Positions 11,001-23,697 of a stretch of 64,000 nt of DNA are shown piece after piece. The stretch comes from Salvator merianae (Eukaryota; Chordata; Lepidosauria; Squamata; Teiidae): positions 34,209,721-34,273,720 of the forward strand of contig QVOM02000042.1 of NCBI GenBank assembly GCA_003586115.2. Reading direction: 5' to 3'. A program made the position numbers and the translations under genes. A model generated the notes under the pieces. The model ran no database searches and was not told where the DNA came from. It saw only the letters and a program-made list of their open reading frames with translations. Position 1 is the first letter of the stretch; every line of letters starts with the position of its first letter.

Positions 11001-14000
11001 ATGTAAGTGATAACCACCCATGGAAAGATAGGAGATAGGGGAACCACAGAGGTCCAGGGTAGCAATGTAAATCTGTGGCACTGCAAAGGGGAAGACCAGT
11101 ATACTAGGCTGCGTTCACACACAGTAAAAAAAAAAAGATAGTAGTACTTCTGAAGCAGCTTAGAGATGGTTGGCAGGTGAGATTGTTCACACTCCAATCT
11201 GCCCCTCTCTCTCTGAATATTTTAGACTGGAAAAGTGGACTAGAGAGGGGATGAGCACACAAAGGCCAGACATTAGTGTCTCCAAAGTAGTTTTGAACCA
11301 CTTCTTTGTTCAGTGTGAACACAGCCTTATTAAATCTAATGGAACTACAAATTAGAGACCAGTGCGGTCCAAGATGGGAACATATTTTACCTGCATGTAA
11401 AAGCAAAACAGTGTTATACAAGAAACAACTCTTTGGCTGCATCCAGACATCGCTTATTTATTCCGCTATATTTGGATATTCTGGAATAAAGCACGAATAT
11501 TCCAAAATATCCATGCTTTATCTCAGGATATCCAAATATAGCAGAATAAATAAGTGATGTCTGGATGCAACCTAAGATGCAAAACAAAAGATACCAGTCA
11601 GAAGCTCAAAGGCCAGGCTGGGACCATTCTTGCAAACTATCACTGTATCTTACCTGCGAAGACCTTTGGGTGTCTTCCCAATCATGAAGGTTACTGAGCC
11701 TACTTGGTGGGTCGTCTTCTGTTTCTGGCACACAGGATGTGTAATATAGAAAACAGAGGATTTGCTGCTTTCATTTAATGAATCACTCTTCTTGGCACTC
11801 TTCCTTGGTGGCAAAGCTTGTTCTGGATGCTGCCTGACTTTCTAAACCAATTTTGAAACATAGAATAACATTAGAAATTGTCACCAAATTTTATATTGTT
11901 TTATACCATGCAGTTTTAAGGTTTATGGCCTTATTATCAGGCTCCAGACAAAAGTTCTCACATCATATTTTGATTTTGGCAGTTTCCAGACCATTTTCAC
12001 AGGCAGCCTTATAGAAAGAACAATGTAAATGATCCAGTTTGAACACATGGAGGCTCACAGGTAATGCATAAGCACACAGCTCATTCTGCTCATAGTTTCC
12101 TAACAACTGATTCTGTTACCTTTTCTGCCCATTCTCTTCTTCATCAGTTCCCTCCAAAATTTAACTTAATTTCACTGCACTGTCCATCACAGGCAGCATC
12201 TATATACGGTTTGACTCTCTAGTCCCCTTGTTGTTTTCAAACCCACTTGCCCCATGTTATTCTCATGCTGCTGTTTCCTCTGAATGTAGACCTGCCAGGG
12301 TGGGAGGGTTATACGCGTTGTTCTCATCATCTGTGACTTGCCCTGGGACCTTCGGGTGAAAGTCAGGCTACAAATGTAATAAAATAAATAAATAAACTCA
12401 CACGGGGATTATCTCTCTACAGCACTACTTAGCAAATTGTGGCACGTATGGGTGTGATCTTCGTTCACACAGAGTACATGTGTGATCCTCTTCACCTTCC
12501 AGTGTCACAAGTGAACTCAGCATTACCATCACCCTGCAAAACGTGAGTGGTGTTTCACTCTTCTGTGCAGTTCTTCCAAGAAATGCTGCTGATAAAAACA
12601 GCAAGGTGATGAATGCTTCCTTCCATGTACTTTAGGTTAAGTTACTGAAAGTCACCATGATCATAACATATTGGGTTCTAGAGAATTTTCAGAACCAAGC
12701 CAGTAACAGGTTCTATAGGAACCTCACTATTCATCCTTCCAATTCCGGCTGGGTATGACAAGACTGGTTTCGACATCTATAGCTACCTTCAGATACTTGT
12801 TCCTTCTTAAGTGTGCCTAGATTTGGCCATGAAGACTCCAGTCTCTAGAATAGTTTCTTATTTTTAATTTAGATGGTCCATAGACCTGAAGAAAAAGGTC
12901 AATACAAATTTCTGATCAGTCACTAAAACTAAATTGTTTTAAAGCATTTTAAACCTAAAACATTCATTTATGTTGCCCATTAAATAGTACCAAATAGTTT
13001 CATTGACACATCTATTTAAAAACAAAAGAATTTTTCCAAACTAAATAAAAGGAAAATAGCCAATATTTATGAGAAGACTTTAAGCCACAAGCTTTCCAGT
13101 CTTTGCAAAAGAACAGAGTTACCATTAAATTAATACTGAATACTGTAGTCAATTCCCACTGATGGTATCTGAAATTCAAAAATATAAAAAACACTATAAA
13201 TTAACTCACAACAGGTTTTTTTTTTTTCCTTAAAAAAATTCACTGTTTCAAAATTTCTGCCTGGAGAGTAAAAAAAAAAAAAAAAGTTGCTGTAAACAGT
13301 GTATGTAGTGAACTAAAGGCACAACAAACATCCTTGAAGTATCTTGACTTTCTGGAGAAAAGCCAACTGGCTAAACAGAACCATCAGCAATGTCTGTTGA
13401 TTCAGGCGTGCTGTTCTCATCTGAATTTATACAACACTCTAAGTAACACATCCATTTACATCTACACAGTTTCCACAAATGACAATCAAGAATTGAGAAT
13501 CAGCAGTTTCAAAAACTGAAGAGGCTTCAAACAGCATTTTACGAAAGACTTTGGAAAGCATTTTGCTATGGTTACTTTCTCTTCAGATATACTCCATACT
13601 ATTACATACTAATTCATAAAATCCATATTCCTTGCTATAGATGCCATTTCATTGTACATTCATTTGAAAAAGCAGAAACATAAATCGTTTCAATATTACA
13701 CTGCCTTGATCTAGCATCACCTTAGCTTGTTTACTGTTTATTTCTAAACATTTATATCTCATCCTTCACCCAAAGATCTCATGGCAGGTCACAACACTCA
13801 ATAAACCCATGAGCAAAATCAATAAAACAATAAAAAACAGAATTAAAATTCAACCATCCCAATCTAGCTAAACATCAAAGGCCTGAGTGAAGATGTATGT
13901 TTTAACCAAATGCCAAATTCTGTGTACCATCCATACCTAGGAGGTTGCTCCAAACCCTAGAGGCCACCACAGAAAGGACTATCTCACATTCCAACACATC

Positions 14001-17000
14001 TCAAATCTCTGTGAAACTATAAGAAATTGTCACAAGAGTGATGCTGCCCTGCCCAGGGACACAGAAGTAATGGTGGTATCCGCACAGTAGAGTGAGCAGG
14101 TGAGCTCTCCACACAATTTTGGCAGTACTCACCTGCTCTCTAATTACATGCAGATGCCAAAGAGAGCCATGGCTGCTGGGTGAAGCACCTAGCAGCCCTG
14201 GACCTCTTTACCTCAGTTCAATCTGGATGAAGAGCAGTTCAGCATAAGCCTAGAAGAGCCTCTTCCTGGTGACCTTAATACTTGGACAGATCTATATGGG
14301 AGAAAGCACCCTTTCAGATATTTGGGACTTAAGCCATTTAGAGTCAATACCTTGAATTAAGCTCAGTACTGTGCAGATCCTGACTGCCAGGGACTCCTAT
14401 CAGTAGTCAGGCTGCTGCACCCTGTACTAGTTCCAGCTTCTAGACAATCTTCAAGGGTAGTCAAATGTAGAGTGCCTTACAGTAGTCTAGTCTAGAAGTT
14501 ACCAGAACGTAGAGCTTCATGGCGAAGTTGCCCCTATCCAGGAAAGATTGAAGCAGGTGAACATTTTGGAGATAGAGGTAAGCACTCCTGGCCATTGCTA
14601 CCAGCTGAGCCTCAAGCAACAGTGATGAATCCAGAGAGGTACACTCAGATCACACACCTGTCCTTTTTGTGGCAGTTCAACCCCATCCATAATCTGGTGC
14701 CCACTAACTTTCAGGATTCAAGACCCCTTAACACACAGTCTAGATTCTTGTTTTACTTTTTTGGTCCGCATTTAGACCATCACTGCCTCTAGGAAATGAT
14801 CAAGCAGCTAATTGCCTCCTTTGATTCAGATGACACCTCACTCCAAATATTCTGATGACCCTTCTCAACAGCTTCATCTAGATATTAAAGATCATACAAA
14901 AGAGAACTGTCCCTAGAAAACTCCACATGGAAGTGTCAACAAGTCAAACAGAAGTTCCCCACTGCTACTTTCTGGAGTCAGAAAGTACAGGAGATGGAAA
15001 CAAACTATTGTTAGACAGTGGCTCCAACTCCCAGTGCCTTACTTTGATCCAGCAAGACACCATAGATGATGATATCAAAATCCCCTGAGAGACTGTCTAC
15101 TGCTACAAGAACTGCTCTAGACATATGTATTTAGCAGCGTTCCTGCATATATGCAAGATTTTTAAGACTACTGGTCTAGTTTAACTGATAACAGATTGAA
15201 GCTGATCCCAGGCAGGGGGACATATTTAGCTGATTTCAATACAGTTTCTTTATTAAGGTGTAAGAGGCACACAGAGAATAGCTATTACATAGCAAGAGGC
15301 AACAATATTTGACATTTCAAAGCTGGCCAAATTAGTCAAACAGTAAAGCAGCTCAAGGAGTGAGATTTCCAAAATAACTAAGTAGCAACTTCTAGGAAGA
15401 CAGAAAGTCTTACAGAATAAAAATTTCCATGGTTTCCCTGGTTTAAGGCAAGACAGAGACCAAAGTGAGGAACAAAAGCAAAGAAGGGAAAGTGACATCA
15501 AGTGAAGAGGCAGTAAGAATTAATACTTTTTACAGAATCTTCTCTTGATCATGGAGGAGAGAGTCAGATCGAACCTCTCCTGAGAATACACACACTAAAA
15601 GTTGGCCGTTGGTGTCTTTTCAATGAGAGCACATATTGGCCATACTGAATTCTGAAGATAGGATGCAGGGTGGACTTTGGGGCAACCAAAGACCCATAGT
15701 TCAGTTCTTGTTGCAGGAAGCAGGGTGGATTCCAAATTGACTGGGTTCTACAGCTTCCTTAAGCACTGCTGACACCTCCTTCTCCCCCAATGAGATATTT
15801 CGCATCCCTTGAATCCATCTAGCCACACCACCTTGACCCATGATTGACTGAACCCCTGCAAGAAACTTGTCCAGTTTTTAAGATTACAATAACTCAGACT
15901 GATCCCCAAAAGAGGAATAGATGATGCTATGGATACCTTCACTGAACTAGTGCTAACTGTGGAGTCCAACTCCATGTGAATCTGACTGATTTTGTCCCAG
16001 GAGCAGCTTACGAATTGAGCACATTAATCCTCTGAAGATGCTCGAAATGGCTCCTTATGATTTCAGAAGCACCTAAACCTCCCCCAAAAGCTCTGTTGGA
16101 TGGTCATGTGAGGAAGCAATGGTGACAGAGACCTAAGCCTTCTTTGCCACCATTGGTACTACATGGTGCGTGTGATCATATGCTCTTACTCATGCTTGGT
16201 CAGATTCACATTGGGATTTACACTTCTTATGCTCTATTAACCATTGACCCTCCTGCTTCACAGTTCTCCACTATTCCATGAAACTCCAGTGTACCTTATG
16301 GGCTCCTGGAGCAAATCCAAGGGGAAAAGAATGTGGCTAGGATCATGGCCATTGAATGGTATCCTCAGCAACTCCTAGCACAGTTCTTTGCATTAACCAC
16401 TACTGCTTTTTATTGAATGTTTAACATATTTGCCATTAGAATTTTGAATATAAATCTTTCCCAAATGATTAAATAGTGCATAAGTACTGGCTTGTGGATT
16501 CTATGCACGATTCCCAATTCAATATTTAGCAGGTTCTGTAACAGCCTTCCTATTCATGCTACATCAAACGCTATGATGATTTAAGAACTTATTCAACAAC
16601 AGAGGTATCTTTTAATGAAAATCTGCTCCTTTGCACACAGCAGATATGAAAAAAAATCAGTAATAAGGTAACAAGATCAGTTAAGGGTACATCTTTATTC
16701 TGCATCTGCTTTTTGGTTCCCACAAACTATGCAGTCATGTTATACATGCAATCTAAAGTCAGAGAAACTGCAGAGGCCAGTCTACTCATGGCAATCAGGG
16801 GCAACACAGAGGCGAGAGACCCAGTCTACTAATGTAAATCAGTGGCACCACAGACAGAACATCATAGTATTGCAACTTTTCACAACTACATTAAGCAAAG
16901 AAAGTCACCATTTACTAACTGTGTAAGAGCCACACTGTTAAGCTGTACTCAATAGTCATGTAAGAATAAGACCATGCTGTACAAATCCATGTATACTACA

Positions 17001-20000
17001 GATAACTATGTTTATGTCACATTTGTTTGCGCTACAGTCTTGATCACTATACAAGTTTTAAAAGTTTTTACTTCCAAATGTAAGTGGGAGTTCTGTCCCA
17101 TAAAAACAGAGAGTAAATTGAATCCGCCTAAGAAAGCCATTGACTTCAGCATAAAAATGGAGGTTAAGTGAACTGTGGCTGAGAGCTCTATTGGCTTACA
17201 CTGGTCATTGACCAACACTGAGCTGACTATTTTGCCTGACAATTACACTGTCATGAATGGGGAATTGGCCTCTCAATGCAAGTCAAAGGAGGGAAGGAAC
17301 CTGCACTGGAAAGGACATAGCACAGCACCTGGCATCAGTCTCCCATGGACAGCAATGCCAAAACCCACAGGTGCCATACCAGGAGCCTGCAGCATCCCCA
17401 CTCCAACCTCAGTGAGGCCTTTGCACGTTTTGCAAAGTTGAAACAGATGTCCTGTTTCCATGTGCCACTCACAATAAGTCCAACTCACCAATTCATGCAA
17501 ACCACACTCAGAGTCCCTCCTGGTGAAGATGGACTTAGGGGTTCAAGTGGGCCTGTTACTCACGTACCTGCCTCCCAGCTGCGTGTCAACAGCCCTGCCT
17601 GTGCTGCTCGAGGAGGTAGCTGGGTTGGCGGTGGAGCTCCCTGGGCTTATTGTCCTGGGAGACTTCAACCTGCCATCACTCGGCGGATCCTCTGGGTTAG
17701 CACAGGAGTTCATGGCCACCATGACAGCCATGGACCTGACTCAAGTAGTTCAGGGTCCGACTCATGAGGGGGGGGCACACACCCGACATGATATTTCTCT
17801 CGGAGCAACTGAGCAATGGTCTGAGACTAAGGGGCTTAGATGCTTTGCCTTTGTCATGGTCAGACCATTTTCTGCTACGGCTCGATTTCATGGCTCCAAT
17901 CCTTCCCTGCAGGGAGGCGGAACCGATTAGGTGGTTCCGCCCCAGACGCCTGATGGACCCAGAAGGCTTTCAGAGGGCGCTTGGGGTTCTACCAGACTCA
18001 CTCGTCCACAGCTCGGCAGAGTCTCTTGCCGTGGCCTGGAATAAGGCTGCGACTGAGGCTCTTGACCGGATTGCGCCGTTGCGACCTCTCTGTGGCATTA
18101 GGCCCCGGAGAGCTCCTTGGTTCACCGAGGAACTCCGGGAGTTGAAACGCCAGAAGAGACGTCTAGAGAAGCGGTGGAGGAAAAGTAAGTCTGAGTCCGA
18201 TCGATCACTTGTAAGAACTTATATTAAGACTTACAAAGTGGCGCTCAAGGCGGCAAGATGCGCGTATCATGCCGCCTTGATTGCATCAGCGGAATCTCGC
18301 CCGGCCGCCCTGTTTAGGGTGACCCGCTCCCTTCTTAATCAGGGGGGAGCTGGGGAGCCCTTGCAGAGTAGTGCCGAGGATTTTAACACATTTTTCGCTG
18401 ATAAAATCGCTCGGATCCGGATGGACCTTGACTCGGATTGGATAGCAGAGTCGGCTGACAATGAATCAGTTGAGGTGACTGGGGCTCGTCTTTGTCCACC
18501 TGTCTGGGGAAAGTTTGACTTGGTGACACCTGATGAAGTGGACAAGGCCATTGGAGCTGTGAGTTCCGCCACCTGTTTACTGGATCCGTGTCCCTCTTGG
18601 CTGGTTTCGGCCAGCAGAGAGGTGACACGGAGCTGGGTCCAGGAGATTGTCAACGCTTCTTTGGGGAGGGGGTCCTTCCCAGCTCCCTACAAGGAGGCAC
18701 TTGTGCGCCCCCTCCTCAAGAAGCCTTCCCTGGACCCAGCCATACTTAATAACTATCGTCCAGTCTCCAACCTTCCCTTCATGGGGAAGGTTATTGAGAA
18801 AGTGGTGGCGCTCCAGCTCCAGCAGTCCTTGGAAGAAGCCGATTATCTAGGCCCTCAACAGTCAGGATTCAGGCCCGGCTACAGCACGGAAACTGCTTTG
18901 GTCGCGCTGATGGATGATCTCTGGCGGGCCAGGGACAGGGGCTTGTCCTCTGTCCTGGTACTTCTTGACCTCTCAGCAGCTTTCGATACCATCGACCATG
19001 GTATCCTTCTGCGCCGGCTGGAGGGGTTGGGAGTGGGAGGCACTGTTCTGCAGTGGTTCTCCTCCTACCTCTCCGGTCGGTCGCAGTCGGTGTTAGCGGG
19101 GGGTCAGAGGTCGACCTCTAGGTCTCTCCCTTGTGGGGTGCCTCAGGGGTCGGTCCTCTCCCCTCTGCTGTTTAATATCTACATGAAACCGCTGGGTGAG
19201 ATCATCCAAGGACATGGGGTGAAGTACCATCAGTACGCTGATGATACCCAGTTGTACATCTCCACCCCATGTCCAGTCGGTGAAGCAGTGGAAGTGATGT
19301 GCCGGTGTCTGGAGGATGTTAGGGTCTGGATGGGTGTCAACAAGCTCAGGCTCAACCCTGACAAGACGGAGTGGCTGTGGGTTTTGCCTCCCAAGGACAA
19401 TTCCATATGTCCATCCATTACCCTGGGGGGGGAATTATTGACCCCCTCGGAGAGGGTCCGCAACTTGGGCGTCCTCCTCGATCCACAGCTAACATTAGAG
19501 AACCATCTTTCAGCTGTGGCGAGGAGGGCGTTTGCCCAGGTCCGCCTGGTGCACCAGTTGCGGCCCTATTTGGACCGGGAGTCACTCATCACAATCACTC
19601 ATGCCCTCATCACCTCGAGGTTCGACTACTGCAACGCTCTCTACATGGGGCTACCTTTGAAGAATGTTCGGAAACTTCAGATCGTGCAGAATGCAGCCGC
19701 GAGAGCTATCGTAGGGCTACCGAGATTTGCCCACGTTTCTCCAACACTCCGCGGTCTGCATTGGCTGCCGATCAGTTTCCGATCACAATTCAAAGTGTTG
19801 GTAATGACCTATAAAGCCCTACATGGCATCGGACCAGAATACCTCCGGAACCGTCTTCTGCCGCACGAATCCCAGCGACCAATTAGGTCCCACAGAGTTG
19901 GCCTTCTCCGGGTCCCGTCGACTAAACAATGTCGGTTGGCGGGCCCCAGGGGGAGAGCCTTCTCTGTGGCGGCCCCGGCCCTTTGGAATAAACTCCCCCC

Positions 20001-23000
20001 AGAGATTAGAACAGCTCCCACCCTCCGTGCCTTTCGTAAATTGTTAAAGACCCATCTATGTCACCAGGCATGGGGGAACTAGATGCCCCCGGGCATATAT
20101 AGTTTATGCATGGAATGACTGTGTTGCATGGTTTTAATGTTGGGTTTTTTAATTGTTTTTTATTATTAGATTGTATTATTAAAATTATATTATATTGTAT
20201 TATTTTGTTGTGAGCCGCTCCGAGTCTACGGAGAGGGGCGGCATACAAATCTAATAAATTAAATTAAAAAAATAAATCTCACTGCAATGCGCCAAATACT
20301 TTCCTCACAGTACAAAGACAAACAGGAAAGGACTCCTAGGACAAGAATAAGGCTCCAGGATGCCACAAGATTGGCCTCCAATCTTGGCATTTTGATAGCA
20401 AACAAATGAGAAATTGTTTTATGTGGGAGAAGGTGTCATCCTCAGGAAGCCACGGGGTTGACGTCTAACCTTAGCAGTTTAGCAGCAGACCATGGAATAG
20501 TGAAACCATAGAGGGATCACAAATCACAACCTGCCTTAAAATTAAACCATGCAAAAACCGCCTACATCAAAGAACTATGGTACTCTTAGAAACAGTTTAG
20601 CATGAAAGGTTAAATGTCCAGAGAACATTCCCCGTACAATTACGAGCAATGACACAATAACAAGTATAGGAAAGCATAGCGAACAACAATGTGGGCAGAT
20701 TTAAGGCTTACTGTGATTTGTACTGGAAATCATGCACCAGTCACAACTGAAGCCAGATGCAGAAGATACAGACTTTGAATTAAATAATATTAAGGTTGCA
20801 CCCATATGGCAATTTCCCCCCTCTTTTGGGAGGGGGATGTCAGAGGGGCAAGGCAGGCAGCCTCTTTAAACCACTCTGAAGAGACTTTGTCAGAGGAGCC
20901 AACTCCTCGTTGGTAACTGGATGTGCAACTCAGCAGGTGAAAAAGAAGCAGGAATTGCTGCCATGTAACAAAAATACAGGGCACATCCTCTCTGGCCACA
21001 ATTCTGGTCCTTGGCCATGATTTCAGTAATGTTTTGGGCAGCTGCACGTGGCACCTGCAGCTGTGTTTCCATGGGGCTCGGAGGTGACTCACGGTTTAGG
21101 CCCCACGTTCGTGCCCCTGCGGTGGCAGCTTTGCACCATGGCCCAGACCCCACACTGATATCGATGCAGCCTGTATATTAGAAATAGAAGAAGCTCATAT
21201 CCTCCACCACCCAATTCACTCCACACACTCTTCATTTCACTAGCCATACAGGGAGCTGGTGAAGGAAATGTAATCATTTCATTGTTACTGTTGTTAACAA
21301 TTGTTCAGAAATCCATGTCACATTACTGCAAATCACAGAAATCCACTAAGAGATCCCAGCCTCCCTTCTGACCACCCCAGAGCACAGGGCATTTACAACT
21401 AAGCATTGATTCTTTATTTGAACTGGAAAAGAAAACGTTCGCAGAGATCAACTGGTAGGGTGTTTTAGTAATTTTACTGGAGAGAATCAAAAGACAAATG
21501 GAAACCTATAAGCCCTCCTCCCCTTTCAGTTTTCTTGTTGAAATAAAGAATCATAGAAATGTTCTGCAGCTAAAATAAATCCTTTTGTTTGCACAACCTA
21601 TGAAAAATATCTATGTAATACAACCTACAAGCACCACAAAGAGAAGCAATACCTCTATATTTACAGTACTGCAAAGAGTACTTCAACCTGTACTGAGCAC
21701 AGAAAGGGCACGTTTCTTCCTAGGCTGACAGAATGCTTAGCTCTCCCATTTACACCACACTGCAATAGCATAAAAAGGGGTTTACCATTAATCCAGGTCG
21801 TATTACAAAGCATCCTGTTATTTTTCTGTCAAACGCTGTCAAAGAGTGCCAAGTGTCTGTCATCCAATTCAGGGGATTAAGTCTTCTTTTATAGTGTGAT
21901 ACTTGTACCAATTTATAAAAATACAGATATAGTTTCTCAGAGTTGGTCACAGTCTATATTTTGGACTGGATTCACGCCACAAAGGGTGAATATGACAGCT
22001 GGCAGGAAGCTGAGAGGAGAATACACCGTCCTTCTCTTCAGTCACCACATTGCAGTTACCATAGTGACTAATCCTCATTTCAATGGGTGTCTTTGTATAC
22101 TCCCTTTCAGTAAAAGTTTAAATAAACTTAAGTTGAAAACAAGCAGCTGACTAAAAAAATGAAGTTCAAAACATCAGCAAGGTACAGTGCAAATTCTGTG
22201 ACTAATATTCTTACATAAATTTTTTAAAAAAGCAAATTAATCCTAAAGTATAATATAACTTCCTCAAGCATCTGAAATATATCCTGGCCCTGTTCATACA
22301 ATCACCAAGTAAAGTACTCCCTGCATCCTGCTTTTCCCAATCAAAAATTTCTTTGTTAATGAATTTGTTTAGATTTAAAAGAGATCATTTTACACACCTA
22401 GCATTCAGCAATATCAGCTTAAAAGAAAAGAAAGCCAAACAAGCCATTCCAGAACTCCTGTAATGTTGAATTCTCATTTAGGCTCTTTCACAGAAGCTGT
22501 TTTTTGCCAATTAACAGAGAAATTAATTAGGGAATTCATTAAGAAATCCAGACATCCAATTCAAAATAGATTGGAAACAGTAGAGGAGGATATTTTCCTT
22601 GGCTCCAGTGGGCTCAAATTACTTTTCCTTTTTTTTTTTTTTTTTTAAAGGATGCAGGCTACCCTAAAAGCAAAGAACATTAAAGGAAATAAATCTCGAA
22701 CACCCACTATTAAGATCAGTCAGGATTTGATGGCTTTAGCTAACACAGCTCTAATGTAACCAAAGTAGTAAGACAAGCTCAGCAAATATTTAGCAGACTT
22801 TTTAGCTGATACCCTTCAGTTAGGAGAGAATGTTCAGTATTGCTTAACTCTCTCCAAATGGCAGTCTATTTTCTCCTTATTCAGATGTGTGGATTTAAGT
22901 CAATTTACTGCAGCAGTTTTCTTTTAAACTATTTATATCTCCTTGTTAAATACTACAATTTTAAATGCATGCGCACAAAAATGAATAAAAAGGTGTGAAA

Positions 23001-23633
23001 AGAATAACAGCTAAGCGTCCTCTGGATAATAAATAATCCTTAATCTTACATAAGTAGGCTGAAATGAGCTAATAAGGTAGAATCATTTAGAGATAGTTCT
23101 TGCTCCACGATATTGTCATCTTTCATTTCATTTTCTCTTCCTTCCTCTTGCATAATTCATGTCATACTCAAACAATATGTGCATATAATCCACTGTCTCC
23201 AGTGGAGTAGGTTTTCTTGTGAGTCTGCACGTAATTAAAGCCTTAACACCATCTCATCTATCATCAGCTCTACCTTTTCTGATCAGTGGCACCGTTTCCT
23301 TTGAGCTGCTTTGCATCCCACTCCACCAGCTACCTCCAAGAATGCTCTATTTTATAGGACAGTGATTCCCAGCCTGGGGTGCAGATATACCCAGGGGTAC
23401 GAACTAGGACATTTAGGGCGATGTGAAAAAAATAATAATGGCAGAAAAAGGCACTTACAGTTATAACATATAAATTTGAAATAAAGCAACTATTATGAAG
23501 GGTACAATTTATGGAAATAGGGTGTCAAGGGGTATGCAAGTGAAAAAAGTTTGGAGAGCAAAAAAGGTTGCTATAGGAAAGTAGGAAAGAAGTTGTTTCC
23601 ATAAACATCAGCACCAAAAACACACCATAGTTG

Positions 23634-23697
<64 letters not shown>

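Larger units (their letters stand above)
8054..11653 (-). other. ERCC6L2: ERCC6L2 last intron (3.6 kb)
   Basis: Bounded by donor CAG|GTAAGA at 11653 and acceptor TGCAG at 8054. Holds the CR1/L2-like copy at 8388, two short repeat fragments and the palindromic MITE at 11440-11572. An open frame of 109 codons at 10425-10754 on the + strand has no recognisable similarity and is taken as chance. Confidence 0.85.
17523..20278 (+). mobile_element. CR1 LINE, 5'-truncated, about 2.75 kb, antisense to ERCC6L2
   Basis: Covers the C-terminal part of the endonuclease (VLGDFNL, later WSDHFLL), the whole reverse transcriptase and the 3' UTR. The 3' end has TTGTGAGCCGCTCCGAGTCT, a short hairpin with GGGCGGCATACAAATCTAAT, and an ATTAAAAAAATAAA tail, the form typical of squamate CR1. 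Its GC content is far above the surrounding intron. The 5' edge is approximate. Because most of the ORF is open, the insertion is fairly recent. Confidence 0.9.

Noticed and set aside
18339..19463. Minus-strand and second-frame open stretches inside the CR1
   Set aside because: They arise from the GC-rich composition of the CR1 ORF on the other strand.
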